Source of the DNA: CAZXYS01 sp964645005
GTDB taxonomy: Bacteria > Bacteroidota > Ignavibacteria > Kapaibacteriales > UBA2268
DNA: 64,000 nt
Reading direction: 5' to 3'
NCBI GenBank assembly: GCA_964645005.1
Contig: CAZXYS010000020.1
Span: 1-64,000, forward strand
Position 1 is the stretch's first letter. Each line of letters opens with the position of its first letter. The position numbers and the translations under genes are program-made. Positions 34,314 to 42,999 of this stretch are shown in pieces. The notes under the pieces were generated by a model, which was given only the letters and a program-made list of their open reading frames with translations, ran no database searches and had not been told where the DNA came from.

Positions 34314-36191
34314 ATGGCTAATTTCGAAACTGTAGAAGTCAACACCGATTTTCTTATTATCGGTGGTGGAATGTCCTCATGCGGGACTGCAGTAGAAGCC
34401 GCATACTGGGCAAAGAAGCACAATCTTAAAGTCACGATGGTAGACAAAGCTGCCGTCGATCGTTCCGGTGCAGTCGCAATGGGGCTGTCCGCTATTAACC
34501 AGTATATCGACCTGAAAAGCGGTAACAACACCGTAAAAGACTATGTTGATTACGTTCGTAACGACCTCATGGGTATCACCCGCGAAGACCTCGTTGCAAA
34601 TATTGCACGTCACGTTGACGGTTCTGTTCACCTGTTCGAAAAATGGGGACTGCCGATCTGGAAAGACGAAGAAGGCAATTACGTGCACGAGGGTCGCTGG
34701 CAGCTCATGATCAACGGCGAATCATACAAAGTTATCGTTGCCGAAGCAGCAAAGAACGCTCTTGGTATCGACAATATCTATGAAAGAGTATTTATCGTAG
34801 ATCCTCTGATGGACGGCGACAAAGTATCCGGCGCAGTCGGATTCAGCATCCGCGAGAACAAATTCTACGTCTTTAAAGCTAAAGCCGTTTATATCGGCGC
34901 TGGCGGCGCGGTACACGTGTTCAAACCCCGCTCATCCGGCGAAGGTCTCGGACGCGCATGGTATCCGCCCTGGAATTCAGGTTCTTCAGCATACTTTACT
35001 ATCAAAGCAGGCGCAGAGATGACCTGCCAGGAAGTACGCTTTATTCCTGTACGTTTCAAAGACGCATACGGACCTGTCGGCGCATGGTTCCTGCTGTTCA
35101 AATCGAGAGCTATCTCGGCATCAGGCGGCGAATACATGGTCGAAAGAAGACCCGAGCTCGAAAACTGGCTGCCTTACGGCAAAGTAAAACCAATGCCCGC
35201 AAACCTGCGTAACTGGCTTGGTATGATGGATACAATGGACGGCTTAGGTCCCGTATATATGAAGACAGAAGAAGCTATCCAGAAGATCGCCGACGAATAC
35301 AAAGACGATCCTAAAGGATACAAGAAGAAGATGAAAGAACTCGAATCAGAAGCATGGGAAGACTTCCTCGATATGACCATTTCCCAGGCTCTGTTGTGGG
35401 CATCCACAGACGTATTCCCCGAAGAGGAGCCGTCAGAGATCGCAGCGGCAGAACCATACTTCATCGGCTCGCACTCAGGCGCTTCCGGTGCATGGGTATC
35501 AGGTCCGAAAGACCTCGCACCCGACGAGTACTTCTGGGGCTATCCGAACATGACCACAGTAAAAGGTCTGTTCGCAGCGGGTGACGCTTCCGGCGCATCC
35601 AGCCACAAGTTCTCATCAGGTTCACACGCTGAAGGTCGTATCGCAGGCAAGGGCGCGATTGAATACATCGTGAAAGAAGACCCGAGCCTCAGCTACGACG
35701 ACAACAAGATCAATGAACTGAAAGAAAGGATCCTCAAACCAATGGATCTGTTCGAACAGCACAAAGCTGAATCGACAGACCCGAACATCAACCCGAATTA
35801 CATTCGTCCGAAGATGTTCATGTTCCGTCTGCAGAAGATTATGGACGAATACGCAGGCGGCGTATCCGCTCAGTTCAAGACAAACAAACACCAGCTCGAA
35901 AAAGGTATGGGGCTTCTCGGCTTCCTGAAGGAAGACGCCGAAAAACTGGCTGCAGAAGATCTGCACGAACTTATGAGAGTATGGGAAAACGTACACAGAA
36001 TGTGGCAGGCTGAAGCTCATGTCCGCACGATCCTGCATCGTGAAGAAACACGCTGGCCAGGTTATTACTTCCGCGCCGACACGCCGAAGATCGATAACGA
36101 CAACTGGCTGAAGTTTGTCAACCTGACTTATGACGAAAAAGAAGACAAATGGGATGTCTTTACAAAAGAAGTTCTCAAAGTCTTTGAATAA
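34314..36191 (+). CDS. aprA: APS reductase alpha subunit
   Basis: 625 residues, flavoprotein of the succinate dehydrogenase/fumarate reductase family that reduces APS to sulfite and AMP. The FAD motif DFLIIGGGMSSCGTAVEA lies at about residues 12-29, DRSGAVAMGLSAINQYID at about 51-68, and the substrate-site region near GEGLGRAWYPPWNSGSSAY (about 209-228). SGASSHKFSSGSHAEGRIAGKGA (about 427-449) is the second FAD-contact stretch. The C-terminal helical domain (WENVHRMWQAEAHVRTILHREETRWPGYYFR) is complete. A very stable hairpin follows the stop codon. Confidence 0.98.
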   Translation: MANFETVEVNTDFLIIGGGMSSCGTAVEAAYWAKKHNLKVTMVDKAAVDRSGAVAMGLSAINQYIDLKSGNNTVKDYVDYVRNDLMGITREDLVANIARHVDGSVHLFEKWGLPIWKDEEGNYVHEGRWQLMINGESYKVIVAEAAKNALGIDNIYERVFIVDPLMDGDKVSGAVGFSIRENKFYVFKAKAVYIGAGGAVHVFKPRSSGEGLGRAWYPPWNSGSSAYFTIKAGAEMTCQEVRFIPVRFKDAYGPVGAWFLLFKSRAISASGGEYMVERRPELENWLPYGKVKPMPANLRNWLGMMDTMDGLGPVYMKTEEAIQKIADEYKDDPKGYKKKMKELESEAWEDFLDMTISQALLWASTDVFPEEEPSEIAAAEPYFIGSHSGASGAWVSGPKDLAPDEYFWGYPNMTTVKGLFAAGDASGASSHKFSSGSHAEGRIAGKGAIEYIVKEDPSLSYDDNKINELKERILKPMDLFEQHKAESTDPNINPNYIRPKMFMFRLQKIMDEYAGGVSAQFKTNKHQLEKGMGLLGFLKEDAEKLAAEDLHELMRVWENVHRMWQAEAHVRTILHREETRWPGYYFRADTPKIDNDNWLKFVNLTYDEKEDKWDVFTKEVLKVFE

Positions 36192-36199
36192 TTCTTATT

Positions 36200-36237
36200 T
36201 CTCCGGTTCCGGGGTTTATAACCCCGGACACCGGAGA
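36200..36237 (+). terminator. Very stable hairpin after aprA (processing or partial termination)
   Basis: CTCCGGT/ACCGGAG (36201-36207 with 36230-36236) encloses TCCGGGGTT/AACCCCGGA (36208-36216 with 36220-36228), loop of 3, one bulged base. The tract behind it is TACATTTTAATT, not a clean T-run. It may protect the sat-aprBA message or reduce read-through into the next gene. Confidence 0.6.
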
Positions 36238-36425
36238 TACATTTTAATTATTGTTTATGATTAATGTTAATACAAATAGAAGGATACTGCATGAAGAGAA
36301 ATATAAAATTCAGTTACGGTATATTAATAATTCAGCCGCAATTGAATTTTGTATTTTAAATCCCAGTAGATATATTATGAGGCACAGAATAAGTAATTTC
36401 TTTAAACAAATCAAAAGGTGATAAA

Positions 36426-37841
36426 ATGATGCCTGATAATGAAAACAGAAAAATTGGGGTTTACTGGGATTTTGAGAATATCCATGCGGTTCTTTGTGAT
36501 TCTCATTACCATCAGCCGAATTGGTACGGCGGATATACTATCAAGAAGTATCCTGACGGCGAGCCAATAATCAATGAGATGGGCGATACGGTAAGGCATT
36601 ACAATCGCTGGAAACATCAGGAGGAGATAATTAACATTACTGCTATAATGGATTATATCGGAAGTTTGGGAACTATCAGTATAAATAAAGCTTATAGTAA
36701 CTGGAGTAATTTCGCTTCATACAGCGCTTCATTAAATAAGTATTCTTTCGATTTGATCCAGTTGTTTTCGAAAGGCAGTAATGCAAAAAACGGCGCCGAT
36801 ATAAGGATGGCTATTGATATTATTGAAGATATGAACAGGTATTCGCATCTGGATACAATTGTTATCATTGGCTGCGACAGCGATTATCTTTCAATAGGAC
36901 AGAAAATTCATCAGGCAGGCAAGGTTTTAATAGGAATTGGCGTTAAGGACAGAACTAATGTGAACTGGATTCATGCCTGTAACGAGTTTAGGTATTATTC
37001 CTCACTTCTAAAAATGACCGGCGCGGAAAAAGAAGATGAGGAAGAAGAAATCTCAGTTGATGAAATCGAGCATGCGAGAAATCTGGTTACCAAGTCAATA
37101 AAGTCAATTTCTACTCTCGTTGAGCGGGATTATTTAACGGGCAGCGAGCTTAAAAATAAAATGCTGCAGCTTGATCCCTCGTTCAATCATACGAATTATG
37201 ATTGTGACAAATTTGTGGATTTTCTATATAAATTTCCGGAGCTGTTGAGTGTTGATTCACTGGCTCACGGCGACATCAGAGTAATACCAAACATTAGTTC
37301 CAAAAAATCAAATATAATGATTAAGGATGAAACCAGAATCAGAGTTATGAATAACTATGCAACAGCCTTGTTGAAGGGCGGTATAAAAATGGTACATCCC
37401 AAAATTTTGAGAAAATCCGTAAATCTGGCATTTCATAATATTCTGATAGACAGGAATTTTCACCGTCTTGATGATTTTACTATAAATTTACTTGAAATGA
37501 CTGAAGCAAACTCAGTTATATATTCTTCAGGTTTAAATGTTAAGAAAGAGGATATATCCGAAGTCGTTAATCTTTTGTTATCGGCAGGTATTATTTATCA
37601 TGAAAAATTCTATGATGACGATGGTAATGTTACGATTAACATTAAAATAAAAGAGAATATGTATTCTGTGAAGCATATTTTTAATTTGATATATTCGAAG
37701 ATAATTACAACAATCATTAATTACTATAATGATAAAATTGATTTCGAAGCGCTATATGAATTTCTCTACGGGGATACCCAATATTATAGCGAAGAATTCC
37801 ATAATATACTCGATAAATTAGGTCTGGATTTCGAAAAATAA
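36426..37841 (+). CDS. NYN-domain (PIN-like RNase) protein with OST-HTH-like segment
   Basis: 471 residues. Residues about 8-195 form a NYN/LabA-type PIN-like domain: IGVYWDFENIHAV (first Asp), GADIRMAIDIIEDM (second acidic cluster) and IVIIGCDSDYLSIGQKIHQAGKVLIGIG (third), all in the right order. Residues about 215-290 (ITKSI-type helix, LTGSELKNKMLQLDPSFNHTNY, KFVDFLYKFPELLSV) resemble an OST-HTH/LOTUS RNA-binding domain. The last third is unassigned, with winged-helix-like segments. It should be a cytoplasmic RNA-binding nuclease. It lies in the sulfur operon, 234 bp after aprA, with the next gene only 13 bp downstream. More AT-rich codon use than its neighbours hints at a separate origin. 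Confidence 0.78.
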   Translation: MMPDNENRKIGVYWDFENIHAVLCDSHYHQPNWYGGYTIKKYPDGEPIINEMGDTVRHYNRWKHQEEIINITAIMDYIGSLGTISINKAYSNWSNFASYSASLNKYSFDLIQLFSKGSNAKNGADIRMAIDIIEDMNRYSHLDTIVIIGCDSDYLSIGQKIHQAGKVLIGIGVKDRTNVNWIHACNEFRYYSSLLKMTGAEKEDEEEEISVDEIEHARNLVTKSIKSISTLVERDYLTGSELKNKMLQLDPSFNHTNYDCDKFVDFLYKFPELLSVDSLAHGDIRVIPNISSKKSNIMIKDETRIRVMNNYATALLKGGIKMVHPKILRKSVNLAFHNILIDRNFHRLDDFTINLLEMTEANSVIYSSGLNVKKEDISEVVNLLLSAGIIYHEKFYDDDGNVTINIKIKENMYSVKHIFNLIYSKIITTIINYYNDKIDFEALYEFLYGDTQYYSEEFHNILDKLGLDFEK

Positions 37842-37854
37842 AAAGGTAATATAA

Positions 37855-38145
37855 ATGGAAAAAGTAACATGTAAATATTGCGGAAAAGAAATGGATAAGG
37901 TGCTTATGCCGCCCGAATCCGACTGGCAGGTAGAATACTTCATGATCTGCATGAACGACGATTGCCCTTACTACGTTAGAGGCTGGAACTGGATGAAAGA
38001 ACAATTCAAAGTGAATGCATCATATAGAAATAAATATAATCCCGAAGACGGAACCTTGATGCCGATACCGGTGAAATCCCCAGACGACATGAAAGACTGG
38101 GTAGTCAAAAAATTCGAAGAAACTGAGGAGGGTCGGCATGAGTAA
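37855..38145 (+). CDS. Small zinc-ribbon-like protein in the qmoC operon
   Basis: 96 residues. CKYCGKEMDKVLMPP (Cys6, Cys9) and CMNDDCPYY (about Cys32, Cys37) supply four Cys for a zinc or iron site; the rest is polar (DKVLMPPESDWQVEYFMI, PVKSPDDMKDWVVKKFEE). No named family is recognised with certainty. The stop overlaps the start of the YkgJ-like gene by 8 bases, so the two are translated together. The context suggests a role in assembly or regulation of the Fe-S complexes encoded around it, which is inference. Confidence 0.7.
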   Translation: MEKVTCKYCGKEMDKVLMPPESDWQVEYFMICMNDDCPYYVRGWNWMKEQFKVNASYRNKYNPEDGTLMPIPVKSPDDMKDWVVKKFEETEEGRHE

Positions 38146-38944
38146 AAGAAGCGAAATGGGACAGCAGATATTGAAAGACTATCCGCGGATGAAGGCAACC
38201 GACAAATTCCAGTTTGCCTGCCATCCCGGCATAAGCTGCTTCAATCAGTGCTGCAACGACGTAAATATTTTTCTGACGCCTTATGATATAATAAGGTTAA
38301 AGAACAGGCTTGGTATTTCTTCAAGTGAATTTCTGAAAAAATATACCATTATTCCGCTGGATGAGAATCTGAAGCATCCGGTGGTAATGCTGAGAATGGA
38401 TGATGACTCGTTGAACTGCAAGCTCGTTTCCGACGAAGGATGTACCGTTTACGAAGACCGCCCCTGGTCATGCAGGATGTTCCCGGTCGGGCTGGCATCG
38501 CCGGATGATAGCGGCGAAGGCGGCGACGAAGAATTTTACTTCCTTCTGAAAGAAGACGTTTGTAAAGGCTTCGAAGAGGGAAAAGAATGGACAGTGCAGG
38601 AATGGATGGACGATCAGGAAGTTCATGATTACATCGAACTCGGCGATATGTTCAAAGAAATTTCAATGCATAAAAGATTCCAAAGCAGCAAACCAATGCA
38701 GCCCGTGAAGCTCGAAATGTTCTATACGGTCTGCTATGATATAGATAAATTCCGTGATCTGGTCTTCAACAGCACATTTTTGAAAAGATTCAACGTGCCG
38801 AAAGATCAGCGGGAAAAAATGAAGAATGACGATGTCGAACTGCTGAAATTCGGATTCCGCTTTTTGCGATTCAGCCTGTTTGGCGAGGCGGACGCTATGG
38901 ATCTGGATGAGAAATATGAGCAAAAAATTAAGGCATCGGCATAA
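38138..38944 (+). CDS. YkgJ-family cysteine-cluster protein
   Basis: 268 residues with the YkgJ pattern: FQFACHPGISCFNQCCNDVNIFLTPYDIIRL at residues about 22-52 and CTVYEDRPWSCRMFPVG at about 98-114, which together bind iron or zinc in this family. YkgJ proteins are poorly characterised and often encoded beside redox or flagellar genes. The rest of the chain (residues 130-268) is acidic and helical and longer than in typical YkgJ proteins. It is translationally coupled to the zinc-ribbon gene and lies 40 bp before qmoC. A role in metal-centre maturation of Qmo, Apr or Dsr is possible but not shown. Confidence 0.82.
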   Translation: MSKRSEMGQQILKDYPRMKATDKFQFACHPGISCFNQCCNDVNIFLTPYDIIRLKNRLGISSSEFLKKYTIIPLDENLKHPVVMLRMDDDSLNCKLVSDEGCTVYEDRPWSCRMFPVGLASPDDSGEGGDEEFYFLLKEDVCKGFEEGKEWTVQEWMDDQEVHDYIELGDMFKEISMHKRFQSSKPMQPVKLEMFYTVCYDIDKFRDLVFNSTFLKRFNVPKDQREKMKNDDVELLKFGFRFLRFSLFGEADAMDLDEKYEQKIKASA

Positions 38945-38984
38945 AAGTAAAACCTTATGTAATTGAAAATTAAGGGATGATAAA

Positions 38985-40241
38985 TTGAGTGAAAAGCAAA
39001 AAACAAATGGTCAGAGGAAATTAGTAGGCGCCGATCTTGAGTTCATCCGCTATCTAAGAGATAACGGCGGCGATACACTGAAGAAGTGCTATCAGTGCGC
39101 AACATGCTCGGTAGCCTGCTCGCTTTCGCCGAAGGAATACGCTTTTCCCCGCAAGGAGATGATCCAGGCAAGCTGGGGAATGAAGGAGAAATTAATTGCA
39201 GATCCGGATATATGGCTTTGCCACGGCTGCATGGATTGCAGTCAGCAGTGCCCGCGCGGCGCTCGCCCGGCGGATCTGATGGCGGCTATAAGAAATTACA
39301 TTTACAGAACGTACGCAGTACCCAAATTCATGGGCAAAGCGCTTGCAGAGCCTAAATCTCTGCCGTATTTGCTGTTGCTGCCTTTTGTGATAATTTTCAT
39401 TCTTGTGATGATAACACAGGACTGGAATCTCGGTAATATCGACTGGTCACTGCATCAGTTCAAGTATGCAGAGTTCTTAGCCCATGGACCGATTGAAGCT
39501 CTGTTCATTACGGGCAATGTGTTGATATTTGCGCTTGCTTATGCAGGATTCCGGCGATATTGGAATGATCTCTCAAGCAATTACGGAAAGCCGCCGGGCG
39601 ATAAAAATTTCCTGAAATCTGCATGGGAAGTTCTATGGGAGTTCATGGTACATAAGAACTTCAGTAAATGTCCAACGAATTCAAATCGCCATATCGGGCA
39701 CATGTTCGTATTTTACGGATTTTTGGGCGCCCTGATAGCGACGGCGATTGTAGTTATAGATATTTTCGGACACGGGCTCGGCTTACTGCCGGAGTTCCTG
39801 CCCGAACACATGAATTTGCCTTTCCACATGCTGGGGGGCATTGATCTGACGAGCTGGAATCAGCAGGTCGAACTGTACGGATTGATAACGAAACTGATCG
39901 GTTTGACAGGCGGCTTTCTGCTAATAATCGGTGGATTGATGTTGATAATTAAGCGCCAGCAGACTCTAGCAAGAGAAGGCAAATCAACGTACGGCGATAT
40001 GTTGTTTCTGTGGATATTGTGGGGCGTTGCAACTACGGGAGTTGCTCTGGTATTTTTAAGGATTGGTGAGCTTCCGCCGGTTGCATACCCGATGTACTTT
40101 ATCCACATGGTAATGGTTTATTTCCTGCTGTGGTATATGCCATATTCCAAATTTGCGCACATGATCTACAGATTCATCGGTTTGACGTTCTTGAAGATGC
40201 ACGGCAGGGAAAATAAACCGCAAATATTTGTAAAAACATAA
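38985..40241 (+). CDS. qmoC: QmoC, membrane and Fe-S subunit of the Qmo complex
   Basis: 418 residues with a TTG start at 38985; AGGG lies 8 bp upstream. The N-terminal HdrC-like part has two 4Fe-4S motifs, CYQCATCSVAC (about 35-45) and CHGCMDCSQQCPRG (about 79-92). The C-terminal part is a HdrE/NarI-like cytochrome b domain of about six helices (about 125-400) with His residues for two haems b (SNRHIGHMFVFYGFLG, VAYPMYFIHMVMVYFLLWYMPYSKFAHM). It takes electrons from menaquinol and passes them through QmoAB to AprBA. Its partners qmoAB lie 13 kb upstream, an unusual split. Confidence 0.93.
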   Translation: MSEKQKTNGQRKLVGADLEFIRYLRDNGGDTLKKCYQCATCSVACSLSPKEYAFPRKEMIQASWGMKEKLIADPDIWLCHGCMDCSQQCPRGARPADLMAAIRNYIYRTYAVPKFMGKALAEPKSLPYLLLLPFVIIFILVMITQDWNLGNIDWSLHQFKYAEFLAHGPIEALFITGNVLIFALAYAGFRRYWNDLSSNYGKPPGDKNFLKSAWEVLWEFMVHKNFSKCPTNSNRHIGHMFVFYGFLGALIATAIVVIDIFGHGLGLLPEFLPEHMNLPFHMLGGIDLTSWNQQVELYGLITKLIGLTGGFLLIIGGLMLIIKRQQTLAREGKSTYGDMLFLWILWGVATTGVALVFLRIGELPPVAYPMYFIHMVMVYFLLWYMPYSKFAHMIYRFIGLTFLKMHGRENKPQIFVKT

Positions 40242-40299
40242 ATTTAAGTTACTAGAAGTAACAATTTTGTGATCTAATCAATAAACGTAAGGAGCAAAA

Positions 40300-41523
40300 A
40301 TGGCTGAAGAAAAGAAGCATTATGAAACCCCAATGTTAAACGAACTGGAAAAAGGGGAATGGCCAAGTTTTGTGGAAGAGATAAGGTTGGCTGCTGAAGA
40401 CAACCTTATGTCCAATGACCTGTTAGGATTGCTCGAGCAGTCGTATAATGAATGTATCGGACACTGGAAACACGGCGGTATAGTAGGCGTTATGGGATAC
40501 GGCGGCGGTGTTATCGGTCGTTATACCGATATACCCGAACAATACCCGAATATCTCTCACTTCCACACAATGCGTATAAATATGCCGTCAGGCTGGTTCT
40601 ATACATCCGAAGCATTGAATAAAATATGCGACATCTGGGACGAGCATGGTTCCGGTTTGACTAACATGCACGGTTCCACAGGCGACATTGTCCTGCTGGG
40701 AACGGTAACGGATGAATTAGAGCCTACATTCCAGGCTCTGGCTAAAGAAGGATTTGATATCGGCGGTTCCGGATCGGACGTACGTACGCCGAGCTGCTGC
40801 TGCGGTATGGCTCGCTGTGAATGGTCTTGCTACGATACGATGGGATTGACCCATTATATTACTCAGAAATACCAGGATGAGATTCACCGTCCGGCATTCC
40901 CGTACAAATTCAAATTCAAGATGGCTGGCTGTCCGAATGACTGCGTAGCTTCGGTAGCGCGTGCAGATATGTCTATTATAGGCACTTGGCGCGATGATAT
41001 AAAAATTGACCAGGATATGGTAAAAGAATATACCAACAATGGTATTAATCTTGTAAAAGATGTCATCAACAAATGCCCGGCAAGATGTATGGACTGGGAC
41101 GGCGATAAACTGGATATCGACAACAGCAGTTGTGTCCATTGTATGCACTGCATTAACGCAATGCCCAAAGCTCTGGCACCGGGCGATGATCGCGGCGCAG
41201 TTATTATGCTCGGATCAAAAGCGCCTATCATTGAAGGCGCGATGCTTTCATCAGTGATGATCCCGTTTTACAAGATTGAAGAACCTTATGACGATCTCGA
41301 ATTATGGGATTTGGTTGATGAGATCTGGGACTTGTGGTGCGAAGAAGGTAAAGCACGCGAACGCGTTGGCGAATTTATCCAGCGTGTCGGAATGGGCAAT
41401 TTCCTAGACGCTGTCGGGCTTGAGCCTACACCCGAGATGGTTGCTCATCCGCGTGATAATCCTTACATCTTCTACGAAGGATATTTCGAAGAAGAAGAGG
41501 AAGAAGAAGAGGATGAAGGATAA
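40300..41523 (+). CDS. dsrA: Dissimilatory sulfite reductase alpha subunit
   Basis: 407 residues. The sirohaem/4Fe-4S ligand set is CCCGMARCEWSC (about 165-177) with AGCPNDC (about 208-215), followed by the inserted ferredoxin domain (CPARCMDWDGDKL near 258, CVHCMHCINAMPKAL near 277). With DsrB and DsrC it reduces sulfite with six electrons (or runs in reverse in sulfur oxidisers). All cofactor Cys expected of DsrA are present. The C-terminus ends in an acidic tail (EEEEEEEDEG-like), which is uncommon. AAGGAGCAAAA precedes the ATG, and dsrB follows after 60 bp. Confidence 0.97.
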   Translation: MAEEKKHYETPMLNELEKGEWPSFVEEIRLAAEDNLMSNDLLGLLEQSYNECIGHWKHGGIVGVMGYGGGVIGRYTDIPEQYPNISHFHTMRINMPSGWFYTSEALNKICDIWDEHGSGLTNMHGSTGDIVLLGTVTDELEPTFQALAKEGFDIGGSGSDVRTPSCCCGMARCEWSCYDTMGLTHYITQKYQDEIHRPAFPYKFKFKMAGCPNDCVASVARADMSIIGTWRDDIKIDQDMVKEYTNNGINLVKDVINKCPARCMDWDGDKLDIDNSSCVHCMHCINAMPKALAPGDDRGAVIMLGSKAPIIEGAMLSSVMIPFYKIEEPYDDLELWDLVDEIWDLWCEEGKARERVGEFIQRVGMGNFLDAVGLEPTPEMVAHPRDNPYIFYEGYFEEEEEEEEDEG

Positions 41524-41583
41524 AAGATCTATGAAAAAATAATTAACAAAAAAATTATTCTTTAATAAAAAAGGAAAGAAAAA

Positions 41584-42666
41584 ATGGCTGTAGACAAAAA
41601 ACAAAGAATTACCGACATAGGTCCGCCGCATTTTGAGCAATTTTTACCGCCGGTCATAAAAAAGAATTACGGCAAATGGAAGTACCATGAAAACCCAAGA
41701 GGCGGTGTGTTAATTCACGTGGCAGACAGCGGCGATAAATTATACACTGTACGCGCAGGTACACCAAGACTACTTAGCACAAAGAAGATCAGGATGTTTA
41801 CTGCTTTAGCAGACAAATATTGTGACGGATACCTTAGATTTACATCCCGTCATAATATTGAATTCCTGACTACAAAGGAAGAGAACGTTGATCCGTTAAT
41901 AGAAGAACTTGAAAAACTGGGGCACCCCGTAGGTGGTACCGGCAATTCGATATCGAGTATTGTCCATACGCAGGGCTGGGTGCACTGTCACTCGGCAGCA
42001 ACCGATGCATCCGGTATCGTAAAATCCGTAATGGACGATGTTATCGACCATTACAAGAACATGAACCTGCCGGCAAAGATCCGCATCGCCCTGGCATGCT
42101 GCCTGAACATGTGCGGCGCTGTACACTGTTCTGATATTGCTATACTTGGCGTTCATACACGTCCGCCTGAAGTACATCACGATATTTTGAACAAGCAGTG
42201 CGAAATCCCCGGTGTCGTGGCTTCATGTCCGACGGCGGCTATCAAACCGACAAAGGTCGATGGCAATCCGTCTGTTGAAGTCAATGAAGAACTGTGTATG
42301 TACTGTGCAAACTGCTACACGGTTTGCCCGGCAATGCCTCTGAATAATCCGGACACCGACGGTATCTCTATCTGGGTTGGCGGCAAGGTATCGAATGCAA
42401 GACATGAACCGATGTTCTCGAAGCTTGCTATTCCGTTTATACCGAACAATCCGCCCAGATGGCCCGAAGTTGTCAATGCTGTAAGAAACATAATCGATGT
42501 ATGGAGAGCCGAAGCACAGAAGTTCGAGAGAATCGGCGAATGGATCGAAAGAATCGGCTGGCCCAAGTTCTTCGAAAAAACAGGAATTGAATTCCGTAAA
42601 GAACATATCGATGACTTTAAACACGCCGGACTTACTTACAAACGTTCGGCACACCTAACGTACTAA
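41584..42666 (+). CDS. dsrB: Dissimilatory sulfite reductase beta subunit
   Basis: 360 residues. The sirohaem-cluster motifs WVHCHSAATDASGI (about 133-146) and CCLNMCGAVHCSD (about 172-184), and the ferredoxin cluster CMYCANCYTVCPAMPL (about 238-253), are intact. In DsrAB the functional sirohaem sits with DsrB, and the C-terminal part (RIGWPKFFEKTGIEF, THHIDDF-type region) lines the DsrC channel. Length and order of motifs match the family. AAAGGAAAG precedes the ATG. dsrD starts 18 bp downstream. Confidence 0.97.
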   Translation: MAVDKKQRITDIGPPHFEQFLPPVIKKNYGKWKYHENPRGGVLIHVADSGDKLYTVRAGTPRLLSTKKIRMFTALADKYCDGYLRFTSRHNIEFLTTKEENVDPLIEELEKLGHPVGGTGNSISSIVHTQGWVHCHSAATDASGIVKSVMDDVIDHYKNMNLPAKIRIALACCLNMCGAVHCSDIAILGVHTRPPEVHHDILNKQCEIPGVVASCPTAAIKPTKVDGNPSVEVNEELCMYCANCYTVCPAMPLNNPDTDGISIWVGGKVSNARHEPMFSKLAIPFIPNNPPRWPEVVNAVRNIIDVWRAEAQKFERIGEWIERIGWPKFFEKTGIEFRKEHIDDFKHAGLTYKRSAHLTY

Positions 42667-42684
42667 TATAAACAGGAGGCTATT

Positions 42685-42939
42685 ATGGCTGATTTAGCTC
42701 CAGTAGAAGAAGTAGCTGACGCAATGTATAAAATGGTTAAAGATACACAGGGCATGAAGAAATGGAAACCAATGGACCTTCACAAAGCTTGTGAAGAGAT
42801 GTTTGGCGAAAGATTCCACAAACGCAAGAATGGTAAAGAAGCCATCAAGCTGTTGGTTGACGAAGGACGGCTCGTGTATACTTACTTCGGGGGAAGTTAC
42901 CTCGAGGTACCACATAAAGAAGGCGCTTCTAACGACTAA
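42685..42939 (+). CDS. dsrD: DsrD
   Basis: 84 residues, a small winged-helix protein encoded directly after dsrB in sulfate and sulfite reducers: KKWKPMDLHKACEEMFGERFHKRKNGKEAIKLLVDEGRLVYTYFGGSYLEVP is the family pattern with the two-strand wing at the end. DsrD stimulates sulfite reduction by DsrAB and is normally absent from sulfur oxidisers. CAGGAGG precedes the ATG. It is followed by an intercistronic hairpin. Confidence 0.93.
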   Translation: MADLAPVEEVADAMYKMVKDTQGMKKWKPMDLHKACEEMFGERFHKRKNGKEAIKLLVDEGRLVYTYFGGSYLEVPHKEGASND

Positions 42940-42949
42940 TGTGATTTAA

Positions 42950-42979
42950 TCTCTCTTCCCGCTCAGGCGGGGAGAGAGA
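42950..42979 (+). terminator. Intercistronic hairpin between dsrD and dsrN
   Basis: TCTCTCTTCCCGC pairs with GCGGGGAGAGAGA (42950-42962 with 42967-42979) with one G-U pair and a 4-base loop, 10 bp after dsrD. No T-run follows (CAATTTAAAAGG), so it may stabilise the dsrABD message or attenuate downstream expression. Confidence 0.6.
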
Positions 42980-42999
42980 CAATTTAAAAGGTTCTTAAT

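Noticed and set aside
36283..36360. 23-codon ORF with a ribosome binding site after aprA (MKRNIKFSYG...)
   Set aside because: Too short, with no recognisable features; the AT-rich spacer would give such frames by chance.
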